DNA of 64,000 bases, taken from the NCBI RefSeq assembly GCF_900637905.1, contig NZ_LR134472.1, positions 1,178,001 through 1,242,000 of the forward strand, given 5' to 3'. Shown here piece after piece: positions 31,905 through 40,396 of this stretch. The stretch is from Parvimonas micra. Lineage in GTDB: Bacteria > Bacillota > Clostridia > Tissierellales > Peptoniphilaceae. Below the pieces are notes generated by a model. It was not told the DNA's origin and made no database searches. It saw only the letters and a program-made list of their open reading frames with translations. Numbering within the stretch: position 1 is the stretch's first letter; every line of letters begins with the position of its first letter. The translations under genes were made by a program, and so were the position numbers.

Positions 31905-33515
31905 ATGATGTATTTATTTAAAGGTAAATATAAAAAACATTTTATTTTATATTTTGTTGTATGTATTTTTCTTGCATTATTAATAGTTGGAGACTCTTTT
32001 TTATTGCAATTTATTGTTGCAAATTCTTTCAATGGTTCTAAAAATTTTAGTACTATTGTATTTTTTGTTGCCATTTTTATTATTTTACAAGCTTTTGGTT
32101 ATTTTTTACAAGGTTATATGAGTGAAAAAATAATTAAATTGATTAGTTCAGATTTGAGTGAAAATATATTTATAAATATATTTGATACTAAAGGGTTAAC
32201 AAATACAGATGATGATATTTCACAAGAAATAGTTGCATTGACTACACAATTAGAAACTTTTGAGGTCAGTTATTTAAATACAATTTTATGGGGGGAATAT
32301 TTGTTTTGCCAATTTTTATTAGCAGTTATTGCAAGTTTAATAATAAAACCGGTATTTGTTATAATTATCTTAATTTTGAGTGTCCCTTCTTTATCTGTAG
32401 CTATTCTTTCAAAGAAAGCAATTTCTGAATGTAGAAAAGATGTTATTTTAAATCAAGAAAAATTTATTTCTAGTACTGTTGATTTTATTCAAGGGAGTAG
32501 AAATATAATATATTTTAATTCTAAAGATGAGATATATAAAAAATTTATTAGAAATAAAGAAAATATGTTAAAATCACAATTAAAAGGTGCTAAAGTTAAT
32601 GCAAAAACGGATATGTTTAATAAATTTTCCAGTGCAATATTGTATTATGGAATATGGTTAGTCGGTTCATATTTTATAATAATCGGAAATATGAATTTAG
32701 CACAGATTATAGCATTTACACAATTAGTTAGCAGTATATCATTTCCTTTGCATATGGTTTTGGGGCTAACGAGTGATTATTATAACGGAAAGGAAGTTAA
32801 AAAATATTTAGAAAAATATATAAATTTCAATTTTGAAAGAAGAAAAAATAGCAATGAGATTGAATTTAAAGAAATTGCTATAAAAAATTTAAACTTTTCT
32901 ATAAATGATGTAAAAATTTTAAATAATGTCAATTTGTCCTTACAATTTAACAGAAAGTATGTATTATTGGGAGAATCTGGATCAGGAAAATCAACTTTCG
33001 TAAATTTATTATTTAATAATAAATCTGATTTTACAGGCGAAATTCTTATTGATGATATAGACATAAGAAAAATAGATAGAAGTCAATTATTCGATAACAT
33101 TGGATATTTTCCACAAAAAAATTATATTTTTAATAATAGTATTAGAGAAAACTTAACTGTTTTTAATAATAAGATTAAAGATGAAGACTTAATTTTAGCT
33201 ATAAGAAATGTAGGATTGTCAGAATGGTTTTTAAATAAAAGTTTAGATGATGTAATTAGTGAGAATTCATTCAATTTATCCGGTGGAGAAAGGCAGAGAT
33301 TTTTACTTGCTAGACTATTGTTAAGAAGATATAAATTTTTGATATTGGATGAGATATTTACAGGATTAGACAAAGAGAATATATTATATATTGAAGAATT
33401 GCTGTCAAAATTAGATATAGGATTTTTAGTGATAACTCACAATAGCAAAAATTTGTTAAATTTTGTAGATGATATTTTAGAAATAAGAAAAAATAATATA
33501 TTAAAAATGAATTAG
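31905..33515 (+). CDS. ABC transporter, fused membrane and ATPase domains
   Basis: The 536-residue half-transporter exporter has an N-terminal membrane domain with helices at about 14-35, 48-68, 125-160 and 235-275, and a C-terminal ATPase. The motifs are Walker A GESGSGKST at about 360, signature LSGGERQRF and Walker B FLILDEIF. The last places Ile where many relatives have Pro-Thr; the catalytic Glu is kept. No peptidase domain and no precursor gene are visible, so the cargo is unknown. It starts at the duplicated GGAGG and ends with its stop inside the duplicated terminator. Confidence 0.88.
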   Translation: MMYLFKGKYKKHFILYFVVCIFLALLIVGDSFLLQFIVANSFNGSKNFSTIVFFVAIFIILQAFGYFLQGYMSEKIIKLISSDLSENIFINIFDTKGLTNTDDDISQEIVALTTQLETFEVSYLNTILWGEYLFCQFLLAVIASLIIKPVFVIIILILSVPSLSVAILSKKAISECRKDVILNQEKFISSTVDFIQGSRNIIYFNSKDEIYKKFIRNKENMLKSQLKGAKVNAKTDMFNKFSSAILYYGIWLVGSYFIIIGNMNLAQIIAFTQLVSSISFPLHMVLGLTSDYYNGKEVKKYLEKYINFNFERRKNSNEIEFKEIAIKNLNFSINDVKILNNVNLSLQFNRKYVLLGESGSGKSTFVNLLFNNKSDFTGEILIDDIDIRKIDRSQLFDNIGYFPQKNYIFNNSIRENLTVFNNKIKDEDLILAIRNVGLSEWFLNKSLDDVISENSFNLSGGERQRFLLARLLLRRYKFLILDEIFTGLDKENILYIEELLSKLDIGFLVITHNSKNLLNFVDDILEIRKNNILKMN

Positions 33516-33654
33516 AGCCATTGGCTCTTTTTTGTTGGACTTGACGAAAATATCTTAATAGTATAAAATTAACTGTAATTATATTTTTATTATTGAATTT
33601 AATTAACTCTATTTTTAAATAAAAAAGATTATATTTTATTGTTGTCGTTGGAGG
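33510..33654 (+). repeat. Duplicated terminator plus prfB promoter/leader block, copy 2
   Basis: Bases 33510-33534 are identical to the AraC terminator at 31026-31050. Bases 33527-33654 are similar to copy 1 at 31758-31898. The joined block probably represents the original araC-to-prfB junction. It supplies the terminator for the ABC gene and the TTGACG...TATAAA promoter and GTTGGAGG site for prfB. Confidence 0.85.
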
Positions 33655-33658
33655 AGAG

Positions 33659-34772
33659 ATGGAAAATTTAAGTACAGTAATCGAAAGATTAAAAAAACTG
33701 CAACAAAATTTATCAGAAATTGGTGATTCACTTTGACATTTCCAAGTTAGAGGATGAGTATAAAAATCTTGAATCTCAGAGCTTTAAGGAAGATTTTTGG
33801 AATGATTCCAAAAGTGCAAAGTCAATTTTGGATAATATGAAAAATTTAAAATTTAAGATTGAAACATTTACTAGTCTAAGTCGAAAAATTGAAGATTCTA
33901 TAGAATTTTTAGAAATTTTATCTGACGAAGAATTTATGGAATATGAAAAAGAAGCGTTAAAAAATATTTATAATATCGAAAAGGAATATTTATCTTTAAA
34001 GTTAAATACCTTAATGGTTGGAGAGTATGATTCAAACAATGCTATTTTAGAAATTCATGCCGGAGCTGGTGGTACAGATGCTCAGGATTGGACTGAAATG
34101 TTACAACGTCTTTATACAAGATGGATTAACAGTAAAGGTTTTTCATTTTCAATTTTGGATTATAATTCTGATACTGAAGGAGGAATTAAATCTGTTACTT
34201 TAAAAGTTGATGGCAAAAATGCTTATGGATTTTTAAAAGGGGAAAAAGGAGTTCATAGACTTGTTAGAATTTCTCCTTATGATTCTTCAAATAAGAGGCA
34301 TACAAGTTTTGCAAGTGTAGATGTTTTTCCGGAGATTGAAGAAATTACCGATATTGAAATAAATCCTAAAGATTTACGGATTGATACTTATAGATCCGGA
34401 GGAGCAGGAGGACAACATGTAAACAAAACAGATTCTGCAGTTAGAATAACACATATTCCAACGGGAGTAACTGTTTCTTGTCAATCCGAAAGAAGTCAAA
34501 TGTTTAATAGAGATACGGCGATGAGACAACTTATTGCGAAACTTTTGATTATAAAGCAGGAAGAAAATAGAGAAAAAATAGAAGATATTCAAGGAAAATA
34601 TTCCCAAATTGCATGGGGGTCACAGATAAGATCTTATGTTTTTCAACCCTATACACTTGTCAAAGATCATCGTACAGGTTATGAAACAGGAAATGTCGAG
34701 TCTGTTATGAATGGGAATATTGATGAATTTATAAATCAATATTTATGTGAATTAATAAAAAAGAGCAGGTGA
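33659..34772 (+). CDS. prfB: Peptide chain release factor 2, with programmed +1 frameshift
   Basis: RF2 ends translation at UAA and UGA. Translation starts at ATG 33659, reads 25 codons (MENLSTVIERLKKLQQ...) to CTT, then meets TGA at 33734-33736. A +1 shift at CTT-TGA-C continues in the frame from GAC 33735, giving about 370 residues. The SD-like GGTGAT four bases before CTT helps the shift; it differs from the AGGGGG of E. coli. The catalytic GGQ is in RSGGAGGQHVNKTDSAVRITH and the anticodon-like region lies near the middle. The frameshift makes RF2 limit its own synthesis. Its promoter has a duplicate upstream of the ABC gene. Confidence 0.97.
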
Positions 34773-34776
34773 TTTT

Positions 34777-34872
34777 ATGAAAAGAGAAACAGCAACTAGA
34801 ATCGTTGCACTTGTATTGGCTTTAATGATGGTAGTTGGAGTAATACCGGCAATTATAGGGCTATTTAAGTAA
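34777..34872 (+). CDS. 31-residue membrane microprotein
   Basis: A tiny frame between prfB and recX encodes MKRETATRIVALVLALMMVV and ends IPAIIGLFK: a short basic head, then one hydrophobic helix of about 20 residues. The ATG follows the prfB stop (TGA 34770-34772) by four bases. AGAGCAGGTGATTTT is a reasonable site, and its TAA shares a base with the recX ATG. The tight coupling on both sides argues that it is translated. It resembles the small single-helix proteins of Firmicutes such as Prli42 in general form only. Confidence 0.7.
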   Translation: MKRETATRIVALVLALMMVVGVIPAIIGLFK

Positions 34873-35489
34873 TGCAAGTTGTAAATATAAATTATAGTAA
34901 ATCTAAAGAAGTTTTTGAAGTAATTTTTGAAGATGAAACAAAACTTCTTTTGAATTACAATATTTTTGAAAAGTATAAAGTTTCTGTTGATATGGATTTT
35001 TCAGAAGATGAAATTTTAGAAATGAAGTATTTTTCAGATATTGAAAGAGCAAAGTCAAGAGCAATTAATTATATTTCTGGAAAATTGAAAACAAAATATG
35101 AAGTGAGATTAAAACTTAAAGAGAATGGCTTTGCAGAAGATGTTATAGACGAAGTTTTGGATATTTTAGAAAAAGAGGAATATCTAAATGATAAAGTCTA
35201 TTGTGAAATATTTATTGAAGATAAGAAAAAACTAAATGGATATGGAAAAAATAAAATCAAATCTTTATTAATTCAAAAAGGAATTTCTAAGAATATTTTT
35301 GAAGATTTTTTGAATGAGTTTGAATACGATGAAGAATTTGATAATGCTCTTAAAATGGGTATAAAAAAACTGAAACTGTTGTCAAATGAAGAAGATAATT
35401 TCAAGAAAAAACAAAAGATTATAAATTATTTGACTTATAGAGGTTTCGGTTTTGATGTGATAAATGATGTTTTAAAGGAAATATTATGA
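34872..35489 (+). CDS. recX: Regulatory protein RecX
   Basis: A 205-residue helical protein of three repeats, including RAINYISGKLKTKYEVRLKLKENGF, YCEIFIEDKKKLNGYGKNKIKSLLIQKGI and KKKQKIINYLTYRGFGFDVI. RecX modulates RecA filaments during DNA repair. The start shares a base with the microprotein stop, and the end overlaps the GIY-YIG gene (ATGA). RecA is not in the window. Confidence 0.88.
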   Translation: MQVVNINYSKSKEVFEVIFEDETKLLLNYNIFEKYKVSVDMDFSEDEILEMKYFSDIERAKSRAINYISGKLKTKYEVRLKLKENGFAEDVIDEVLDILEKEEYLNDKVYCEIFIEDKKKLNGYGKNKIKSLLIQKGISKNIFEDFLNEFEYDEEFDNALKMGIKKLKLLSNEEDNFKKKQKIINYLTYRGFGFDVINDVLKEIL

Positions 35490-35773
35490 TAACTTTTGTT
35501 TATATGTTGGAGTGCAAGGACGGAACTTTTTATACCGGTTATACGACTGATTTAAAATCCAGATTTGAAAAACATAATTCCGGTTGCGGTGCAAAATATA
35601 CAAGAGGCAGAATACCTGTAAAACTAGTTTATTTTGAAATTTTTGAAACAAAGTCAGAAGCACTTAAGAGAGAAATTAAGATAAAAAAGATGAATAGGTT
35701 AAGAAAAGAAAAATTAGTATTAAATTTTGATAAAAGCAAATTTTCTACTTATATGGAAGGTGATGTTTTATGA
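35486..35773 (+). CDS. GIY-YIG nuclease domain protein (YhbQ/UPF0213-like)
   Basis: The 95-residue protein has the GIY-YIG core in the YhbQ form: FVYMLECKDGTFYTGYTTDLKSRFEKHNSGCGAKYTRGR, with Tyr-Met and Tyr-Thr-Gly in place of strict GIY and YIG. The catalytic Arg and the later Glu (SEALKREIKIKK) are retained. Such stand-alone proteins may act on damaged DNA; their job is unclear. It overlaps both recX and the next gene by four bases. Confidence 0.9.
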   Translation: MITFVYMLECKDGTFYTGYTTDLKSRFEKHNSGCGAKYTRGRIPVKLVYFEIFETKSEALKREIKIKKMNRLRKEKLVLNFDKSKFSTYMEGDVL

Positions 35774-36588
35774 TTAATGAAAATTTATATAATCAATATA
35801 ATGATTTAAGAGAAAATTTAGCGGAATTATTACTTTTAAAAGAAGAAATTATTTCAATTAGAAATGATTTGGTTTTAGAAGATGATGAAAAGTTTAAACT
35901 TTTATATAAAAAAAATATGGAAAGCCTTATAAAAATTCAAAAAACACTTGAAAGAGATGTTATGAATCTTTTTAGGGCAGGAGAAATTTTAAAAACACTT
36001 GAATTTGCTGATAATTTTGTAGATGTGAGTCAAGTTTATACAATTATAAATTTGGAAAATAGAAACAGCAAAAAATTTAATTCAAATGAGGTTAAAAATT
36101 TTGTAGGATTGTTTGATGAGCTTGACACTGATGAAAACAATACTTGTAATGATGTTTTTAAGGCCATTGCAAAGGAAATTTCTCCACAAATAAATAGTAA
36201 AAATTGGGATAAAGAACTTTGGAAAAAAACGCTAAAAGCTAAAGCTGATGACAGCAAAAGAACGATGAATAAAATTTTTAAGACGATTGAAGAAGAAAGA
36301 TTGATAAAAAATCCGATAGATTTTAATGTTGATGAGTATTCAGAAAATATTCGAATTTTGGAAAATAATTTGGAATTTTTACAAAGAGAAGTGAAAAGTC
36401 TTGGAGAGTCTTGTAAAGATACTCTTGATGAAAAAAAAGTAGAAAAAATGCAGAGATTATTGAAAAAAGTTGAAACTAAAAAGGCAGATATAAATCATTC
36501 AATTGAAATTTTAACAAAAATAAAAAATGGGTTAATGGACGGATTTATTGCGTCTCTACCTACAAATAAAAATGGAATGTTAAATTAG
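35770..36588 (+). CDS. Hypothetical coiled-coil protein
   Basis: A 272-residue soluble, highly charged, mainly helical protein, starting at ATG 35770 inside the GIY-YIG stop. It has two coiled-coil regions, residues about 5-75 and 180-265 (for example EYSENIRILENNLEFLQREV and VEKMQRLLKKVETKK), around a central domain with KNWDKELWKKTLKAKADD. It has no signal peptide or known motif, and I do not recognise the family. It is probably cotranscribed with recX and the ssDNA-binding-like gene after it. Confidence 0.7.
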   Translation: MINENLYNQYNDLRENLAELLLLKEEIISIRNDLVLEDDEKFKLLYKKNMESLIKIQKTLERDVMNLFRAGEILKTLEFADNFVDVSQVYTIINLENRNSKKFNSNEVKNFVGLFDELDTDENNTCNDVFKAIAKEISPQINSKNWDKELWKKTLKAKADDSKRTMNKIFKTIEEERLIKNPIDFNVDEYSENIRILENNLEFLQREVKSLGESCKDTLDEKKVEKMQRLLKKVETKKADINHSIEILTKIKNGLMDGFIASLPTNKNGMLN

Positions 36589-36597
36589 GAGGAGAAA

Positions 36598-36819
36598 ATG
36601 GAATTAAAATTTGAGATTACAGAGGAATTAGGAATTTTATCTGAAAATGAAAAAGGTTGGAGGAAAGAGTTAAATTTAGTAAGCTGGAATGAAAGAGAAC
36701 CAAAATATGATATAAGAGATTGGAATCCAAGCCATGAGAGGATGTCTAAAGGAATAACTCTTACAAAGGAAGAAGCTCAAGCGCTTTATGAAATTTTAAA
36801 GGAAGAATTTGGAGAATAG
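36598..36819 (+). CDS. YdbC family (PC4-like) protein
   Basis: A 73-residue protein beginning MELKFEITEELGILSENEKGW, then KELNLVSWNEREPKYDIRDWNPSHERMSKGITLTKEEA. The Trp-Asn...Pro-Lys-Tyr-Asp-Ile-Arg-x-Trp pattern is typical of YdbC proteins, which share the PC4 fold and bind single-stranded nucleic acid. GGAGGAGAAA precedes the ATG. Confidence 0.88.
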   Translation: MELKFEITEELGILSENEKGWRKELNLVSWNEREPKYDIRDWNPSHERMSKGITLTKEEAQALYEILKEEFGE

Positions 36820-36820
36820 T

Positions 36821-37597
36821 GTGAAAAAATTTTTTGGGAAATTTATTATAGGTCTTTCTAAATTTTTAGATAAAGCTTTAGGGCTGATTGTAAACGGACT
36901 ATCTTATGTTGTGAATTTACTTAGCAGTATTTCTGTATTTTTAGTGTTAATAGGAATAGGTCTTCTAACTTTAAGTTCGTTTTTAGCCCCTTTGTTAATT
37001 GGAATTTTGATTTTCCATCCGGGTTTTTGGCTAGTTGTATTTGTTTTTTTTATAGTTCCTTTTTTAGGAAAAAAATTTATTTCATTTCTGAGATATATTA
37101 ATTACTCATTATGTGAATATTTGAATGATTATGGAAATTTTTTGTTGGGAAATAACAGAGGTTATTCATCATTTAAAGAATATAAAAGAAAATATGAAAG
37201 AGCTCAAGAAGAACAACGTCAAAGAGAAAGAGAAGAAAGACAAAGAAGAGAACAGGAAGAATGGGAAAGAAGATTTAATGCTTTTAATGAATATTTTTCC
37301 AATCAGGGAGGTTTCTATACAGGCTATCAGGGATATTATCAAAATGCCGGTGGAACAAGTTACGATCCATATAGCGACTTTAAAAATAAATTTGAAAATG
37401 CTTGTAGGGTTTTAGAGTTTAATACTTATGATATAGATTTTTATCAAGTTAAGTTACAATATAGAAAACTTGCAAAAAAATATCATCCTGATTTGAATAG
37501 AGATAGAGATACAACTGAAAAATTTCAAGAAATTAATTCAGCTTTTGAATTTTTAACGGAAGAAAATATAAAAAGATATAATCAGATGAAAAGATAG
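36821..37597 (+). CDS. Membrane protein with C-terminal J domain
   Basis: From GTG 36821 (site GGAGAAT) this encodes about 258 residues: two hydrophobic regions at about 20-60 and 68-95, then a linker very rich in Arg, Glu and Gln (about 125-155), and a C-terminal DnaJ domain. The J domain has YRKLAKKYHPDLNRDRD (HPD motif intact) and EKFQEINSAFEFL. Such J proteins would bring DnaK to the membrane. The frame opens upstream at TTG, but GTG fits the ribosome binding site better. Confidence 0.85.
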   Translation: MKKFFGKFIIGLSKFLDKALGLIVNGLSYVVNLLSSISVFLVLIGIGLLTLSSFLAPLLIGILIFHPGFWLVVFVFFIVPFLGKKFISFLRYINYSLCEYLNDYGNFLLGNNRGYSSFKEYKRKYERAQEEQRQREREERQRREQEEWERRFNAFNEYFSNQGGFYTGYQGYYQNAGGTSYDPYSDFKNKFENACRVLEFNTYDIDFYQVKLQYRKLAKKYHPDLNRDRDTTEKFQEINSAFEFLTEENIKRYNQMKR

Positions 37598-37600
37598 TAG

Positions 37601-37625
37601 AAGATAATCGCTATCTTTTCTTTAT
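37601..37625 (+). terminator. Weak terminator after the J-domain gene
   Basis: AAGATA / TATCTT around ATCGC, followed by TTCTTTATTTT. Confidence 0.5.
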
Positions 37626-37674
37626 TTTAAAATTGTGGTAAAATAAATGTACAATAAAATATTTGGAGGTAGTT

Positions 37675-38886
37675 ATGAATATAGTAGATCGTTTTGTGGA
37701 ATATGCAAAAATGGACACTCAATCAAATCCTAAGTCTAATACTGTTCCATCAACAGAAAAACAAAAAAACTTGGGAAATTTACTTGTGAAGCAATTAAAA
37801 GAAATGGGAATTGAAAATGCCCATATTGATGAAATGGGTTATGTTTATGCTCATTTGAAATCAAATGTAGGAAAAGATTTAAAAAAAGTCGGTTTTATTG
37901 CACATATGGATACTGCAACTGAACTTACCGGAGCAAATGTAAATCCTCAATTTGTTGATTACAAAGGAGGAGATATAAAGCTAAATGATGAAGTTACTAT
38001 GACTGTAAAAGAGTTTCCTTGTCTGAACGAAGTTGTTGGAGAAAGACTTATAACAACTGACGGAAATACTTTGTTAGGAGCTGATGACAAGTCAGGTATT
38101 TCAATTATTATGGATGCAATTCAAAAAATTACATCAAATAATTTACCACATGGGGATATCTCAATAGGATTTACTCCTGATGAAGAAATTGGACGTGGAG
38201 CAGACCATTTTGATGTTAAAAAATTTGGAGCGGATTTTGCTTATACTATTGACGGAGGACCTATCGGAGAACTTGAATATGAAAGTTTTAACGCTTGTAG
38301 CGCCGTAGTAGATATTAAAGGTAAAAATGTTCATCCGGGTTCAGCAAAGGATATTATGAGAAATTCACTTGTAGTTGCGCATAATCTCTTATCAATGTTA
38401 CCTGCAAATGAAAGACCGGAACATACTGAAGGATATGACGGTTTTTATCATTTATTGGAAATGAACGGAAATACTGAAAATACTCATATGGAATTTATCA
38501 TAAGAGATTTTGACAGAGAAAAATTTGAAAACAAAAAAGAATATATGAAAAAAATAGTTGAATTTTTAAATTCCAGATATGATAATTCAATTACTTTAGA
38601 ACTTAAAGATTCATATTACAATATGAGAGAAAAATTGGAAGATAGAAAAGATATAATTGACCTTGCATATAATTCTATGGTTGAAATCGGAATTACTCCA
38701 AAAATTCAATCTATAAGGGGCGGTACAGACGGTTCAAGACTTTCTTTCATGGGTCTTCCTTGTCCAAACATTTTTGCCGGTGGATTTAATTTCCATGGTA
38801 GATATGAATTTGTTCCTGTTTCATATATGGAAAAAGGTTCAGAATTACTTGTAAAAATTGTAGAAAATATTGTAAAAGGAGAATAG
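37675..38886 (+). CDS. pepT: Peptidase T (tripeptide aminopeptidase)
   Basis: A 403-residue M20 zinc aminopeptidase that releases the N-terminal residue of tripeptides. The metal-site motifs are IAHMDTATELTG, LGADDKSGISIIMDAI, TPDEEIGRGADHFD and TIDGGPIGELEYESF; the C-terminal FAGGFNFHGRYEFVP is typical of PepT. The true start is ATG 37675, after TTGGAGGTAGTT; the longer frame begins inside that site. The next gene, also a peptidase, follows by one base, which suggests an operon for peptide use. Confidence 0.95.
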   Translation: MNIVDRFVEYAKMDTQSNPKSNTVPSTEKQKNLGNLLVKQLKEMGIENAHIDEMGYVYAHLKSNVGKDLKKVGFIAHMDTATELTGANVNPQFVDYKGGDIKLNDEVTMTVKEFPCLNEVVGERLITTDGNTLLGADDKSGISIIMDAIQKITSNNLPHGDISIGFTPDEEIGRGADHFDVKKFGADFAYTIDGGPIGELEYESFNACSAVVDIKGKNVHPGSAKDIMRNSLVVAHNLLSMLPANERPEHTEGYDGFYHLLEMNGNTENTHMEFIIRDFDREKFENKKEYMKKIVEFLNSRYDNSITLELKDSYYNMREKLEDRKDIIDLAYNSMVEIGITPKIQSIRGGTDGSRLSFMGLPCPNIFAGGFNFHGRYEFVPVSYMEKGSELLVKIVENIVKGE

Positions 38887-38887
38887 T

Positions 38888-40276
38888 ATGAATTTAAAAC
38901 CTGAAAGAGTTTTTCACTATTTTAGAGAACTTTCAGATATTCCTCGTGAATCACATAATGAAAAGGCAGTATCTGATTACATCTATAATTTTGGAAAAAA
39001 ATTAGGACTTGAAACAAAACAAGATGATATTCTTAATGTCTATATGAGAAAACCTGCAACAAAGGGATATGAAAACAAACCGGGAATAATCTTACAAGGA
39101 CATATGGATATGGTTTGTGAAAAGGCTACAAGTTCAAAACATAATTTTGCAACAGATAAAATTGAATGGGTAATAAAAGATGATTTACTTTTTGCAAATA
39201 ACACTACACTTGGAGCTGACGACGGAATAGCAGTTGCAATGGCGATGGCTATCTTGGAAGATGAAACTTTGATTCACCCCGAACTTGAAGTTCTTATTAC
39301 AGTTACTGAAGAAACTACAATGGCTGGTGCTTTAGGACTTGAAAAAGGACTTTTAAAAGGAAAATACTTTTTTAATATCGATTCTGAAGAAGAAGGCATC
39401 TTAACACTTGGTTCAGCCGGAGGAACTTTATTTAGAACAAAATTAGAATTAAAATTTGAAAATAAAGAAGTGGAACTTGTTAAACTTTATTTTGACGGAT
39501 ATTTAGGCGGACATTCAGGAATGGAAATCGGCAAAAATAGAAGAAATATGATTAAAACCATTGCTGAATTTATAAAAGAGAGCGGACTTTCAATCTCAAG
39601 TGTAAACTGTGGAAATAAAGATAATGCAATTCCTAGAGTTGGAGAAATTGTAATTGAAAACTCACCAAAATTAGATGAATTAATTTCTAAATTTACAGAA
39701 AAATATAATGGAGAGGAACAACTTACAATAGATAAGAAAGAAATTTCAAAAGGAAAAGTTTTAACAAATGAATTGAAAAATACTCTAGTTGAAATTTTAG
39801 AAAAGTTGCCTACAGGTGTGAATACAAAAGATGAAACCGGTATTATCAGTTCATCAAATCTTGCAATAGTTCAAACAACTGAAAATGAAATTTTAATTCG
39901 CGATTCAATTCGTTCATCTTCATTGAGTATTTTTGCAGATATGAAATCATCTTTTGCTAAAATTGCTGAAAAATTAGGTTTAAAACATGAATTTTTGGGC
40001 GGTTATCCTTCATGGGAAAAGAAAGAAAATTCAACACTACAAAAATATGCAAACAAAGTTTATAAAGAGTTAACCGGAAAGGAATTTGAAAATATTATAG
40101 TTCATGCAGGACTTGAATGTGGAGCAATCTATGAAAAATATCCAAATCTTGAGTTGATTTCATTCGGGCCTGATATCAGAGGGGCGCATACTCCACAAGA
40201 AAATCTTTCAATTCCATCAACAGAAAGAGTTTATGACTTTACGCTAAAATTAATTGAAGAAATTGCAAAAAATTAA
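38888..40276 (+). CDS. pepD: Aminoacyl-histidine dipeptidase (PepD)
   Basis: A 462-residue M20 family dipeptidase: LQGHMDMVCEKA, LGADDGIAVAMAMAIL, VTVTEETTMAGALGLE, YLGGHSGMEIGKNRRN and AGLECGAIYEKY. It hydrolyses broad-specificity dipeptides, including Xaa-His. AAGGAGAATAGT supplies the site overlapping the pepT end. Together with pepT it suits an amino-acid-fermenting anaerobe that imports peptides. A strong terminator follows. Confidence 0.95.
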   Translation: MNLKPERVFHYFRELSDIPRESHNEKAVSDYIYNFGKKLGLETKQDDILNVYMRKPATKGYENKPGIILQGHMDMVCEKATSSKHNFATDKIEWVIKDDLLFANNTTLGADDGIAVAMAMAILEDETLIHPELEVLITVTEETTMAGALGLEKGLLKGKYFFNIDSEEEGILTLGSAGGTLFRTKLELKFENKEVELVKLYFDGYLGGHSGMEIGKNRRNMIKTIAEFIKESGLSISSVNCGNKDNAIPRVGEIVIENSPKLDELISKFTEKYNGEEQLTIDKKEISKGKVLTNELKNTLVEILEKLPTGVNTKDETGIISSSNLAIVQTTENEILIRDSIRSSSLSIFADMKSSFAKIAEKLGLKHEFLGGYPSWEKKENSTLQKYANKVYKELTGKEFENIIVHAGLECGAIYEKYPNLELISFGPDIRGAHTPQENLSIPSTERVYDFTLKLIEEIAKN

Positions 40277-40293
40277 TTTTAAAATTTTATTGA

Positions 40294-40323
40294 AAATCAG
40301 CTAAGCGATTAGCTGATTTTTTT
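40294..40323 (+). terminator. Terminator of pepT-pepD
   Basis: An 11-bp stem AAATCAGCTAA / TTAGCTGATTT with loop GCGA, then TTTT. Confidence 0.92.
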
Positions 40324-40396
40324 ATGTTGATATTTTAAGTTTTATTTAATATAATAAACATATAATAAATAAAAAGTATTTTATGCGGAGGTCTTT

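Noticed and set aside
33720-34772. prfB as a shorter gene starting at TTG 33720
   Set aside because: The classical CTT-TGA-C slip site and the upstream ATG with GTTGGAGGAGAG show that the gene begins at 33659.
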